Source of the DNA: Pontiella sp.
Lineage (GTDB): Bacteria; Verrucomicrobiota; Kiritimatiellia; Kiritimatiellales; Pontiellaceae
Assembly: GCA_029935255.1 (NCBI GenBank)
Contig: JAOZKS010000168.1
Span: 1-5,799 of the forward strand
DNA: 5,799 nucleotides
Direction of reading: 5' to 3'
Below the pieces are notes generated by a model. The model was not told the origin of the DNA, did not search any database, and was given only the letters and a program-made list of their open reading frames with translations. How positions within the stretch are numbered: the stretch's first letter is position 1; each line of letters begins with the position of its first letter. Positions 5,778 through 5,799 of this stretch are shown here, one piece after another. The position numbers and the translations under genes were made by a program.

Positions 5778-5799
5778 TGTAGACATTTGAACATTTTCC

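Overview
This window looks like an accessory region of a polysaccharide-degrading bacterium, most probably from the Kiritimatiellota (Pontiella-like) or a related PVC-group lineage. That placement is an inference. It rests on the layout of the secreted GH10 enzyme, on a C-terminal module (a 'DxDGDxxDNLLEYAxGGDP' segment followed by a Y-SLE-SSNLV-W region and a final FIRL motif) that I remember from many secreted enzymes of that group, and on an ISAzo13-type transposase.

Layout: bases 1-67 are five tandem copies of a TGACACCTTTT motif. Directly against this array lies an ISAzo13-family transposase on the + strand (annotated start 151, stop 1236). Its DDE catalytic region and C-terminus look complete, but its N-terminus is cut off at the edge of the repeat array. 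Bases 1237-1432 hold no gene, only a weak stem-loop. The minus strand then carries the main gene (4825 to 1433): a 1130-residue secreted multidomain protein with a GH10 (endo-1,4-beta-xylanase family) catalytic barrel interrupted by a beta-rich module of about 190 residues, followed by Ig-like, jelly-roll-like and C-terminal modules. Upstream is a 218-base gap containing its Shine-Dalgarno and a possible paired operator. Before that is a small minus-strand reading frame (5487 to 5044) that looks like the decayed remains of another secreted beta-sandwich protein: its best start is out of frame by one base in an A5 run, and its last codons run through a strong intrinsic terminator. From 5511 to 5799 no gene is visible. 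The window ends with two copies of the same TGACACC motif in inverted orientation.

Together, one intact degradative gene sits beside a decayed secreted-protein gene and a decapitated insertion sequence, with opposite-facing short-repeat arrays near the two ends. The enzyme would be exported and act on xylan-type or related glycans outside the cytoplasm. The terminator between the two minus-strand genes suggests that they are separate transcription units. No RNA gene, CRISPR array or multi-gene defence system was found.
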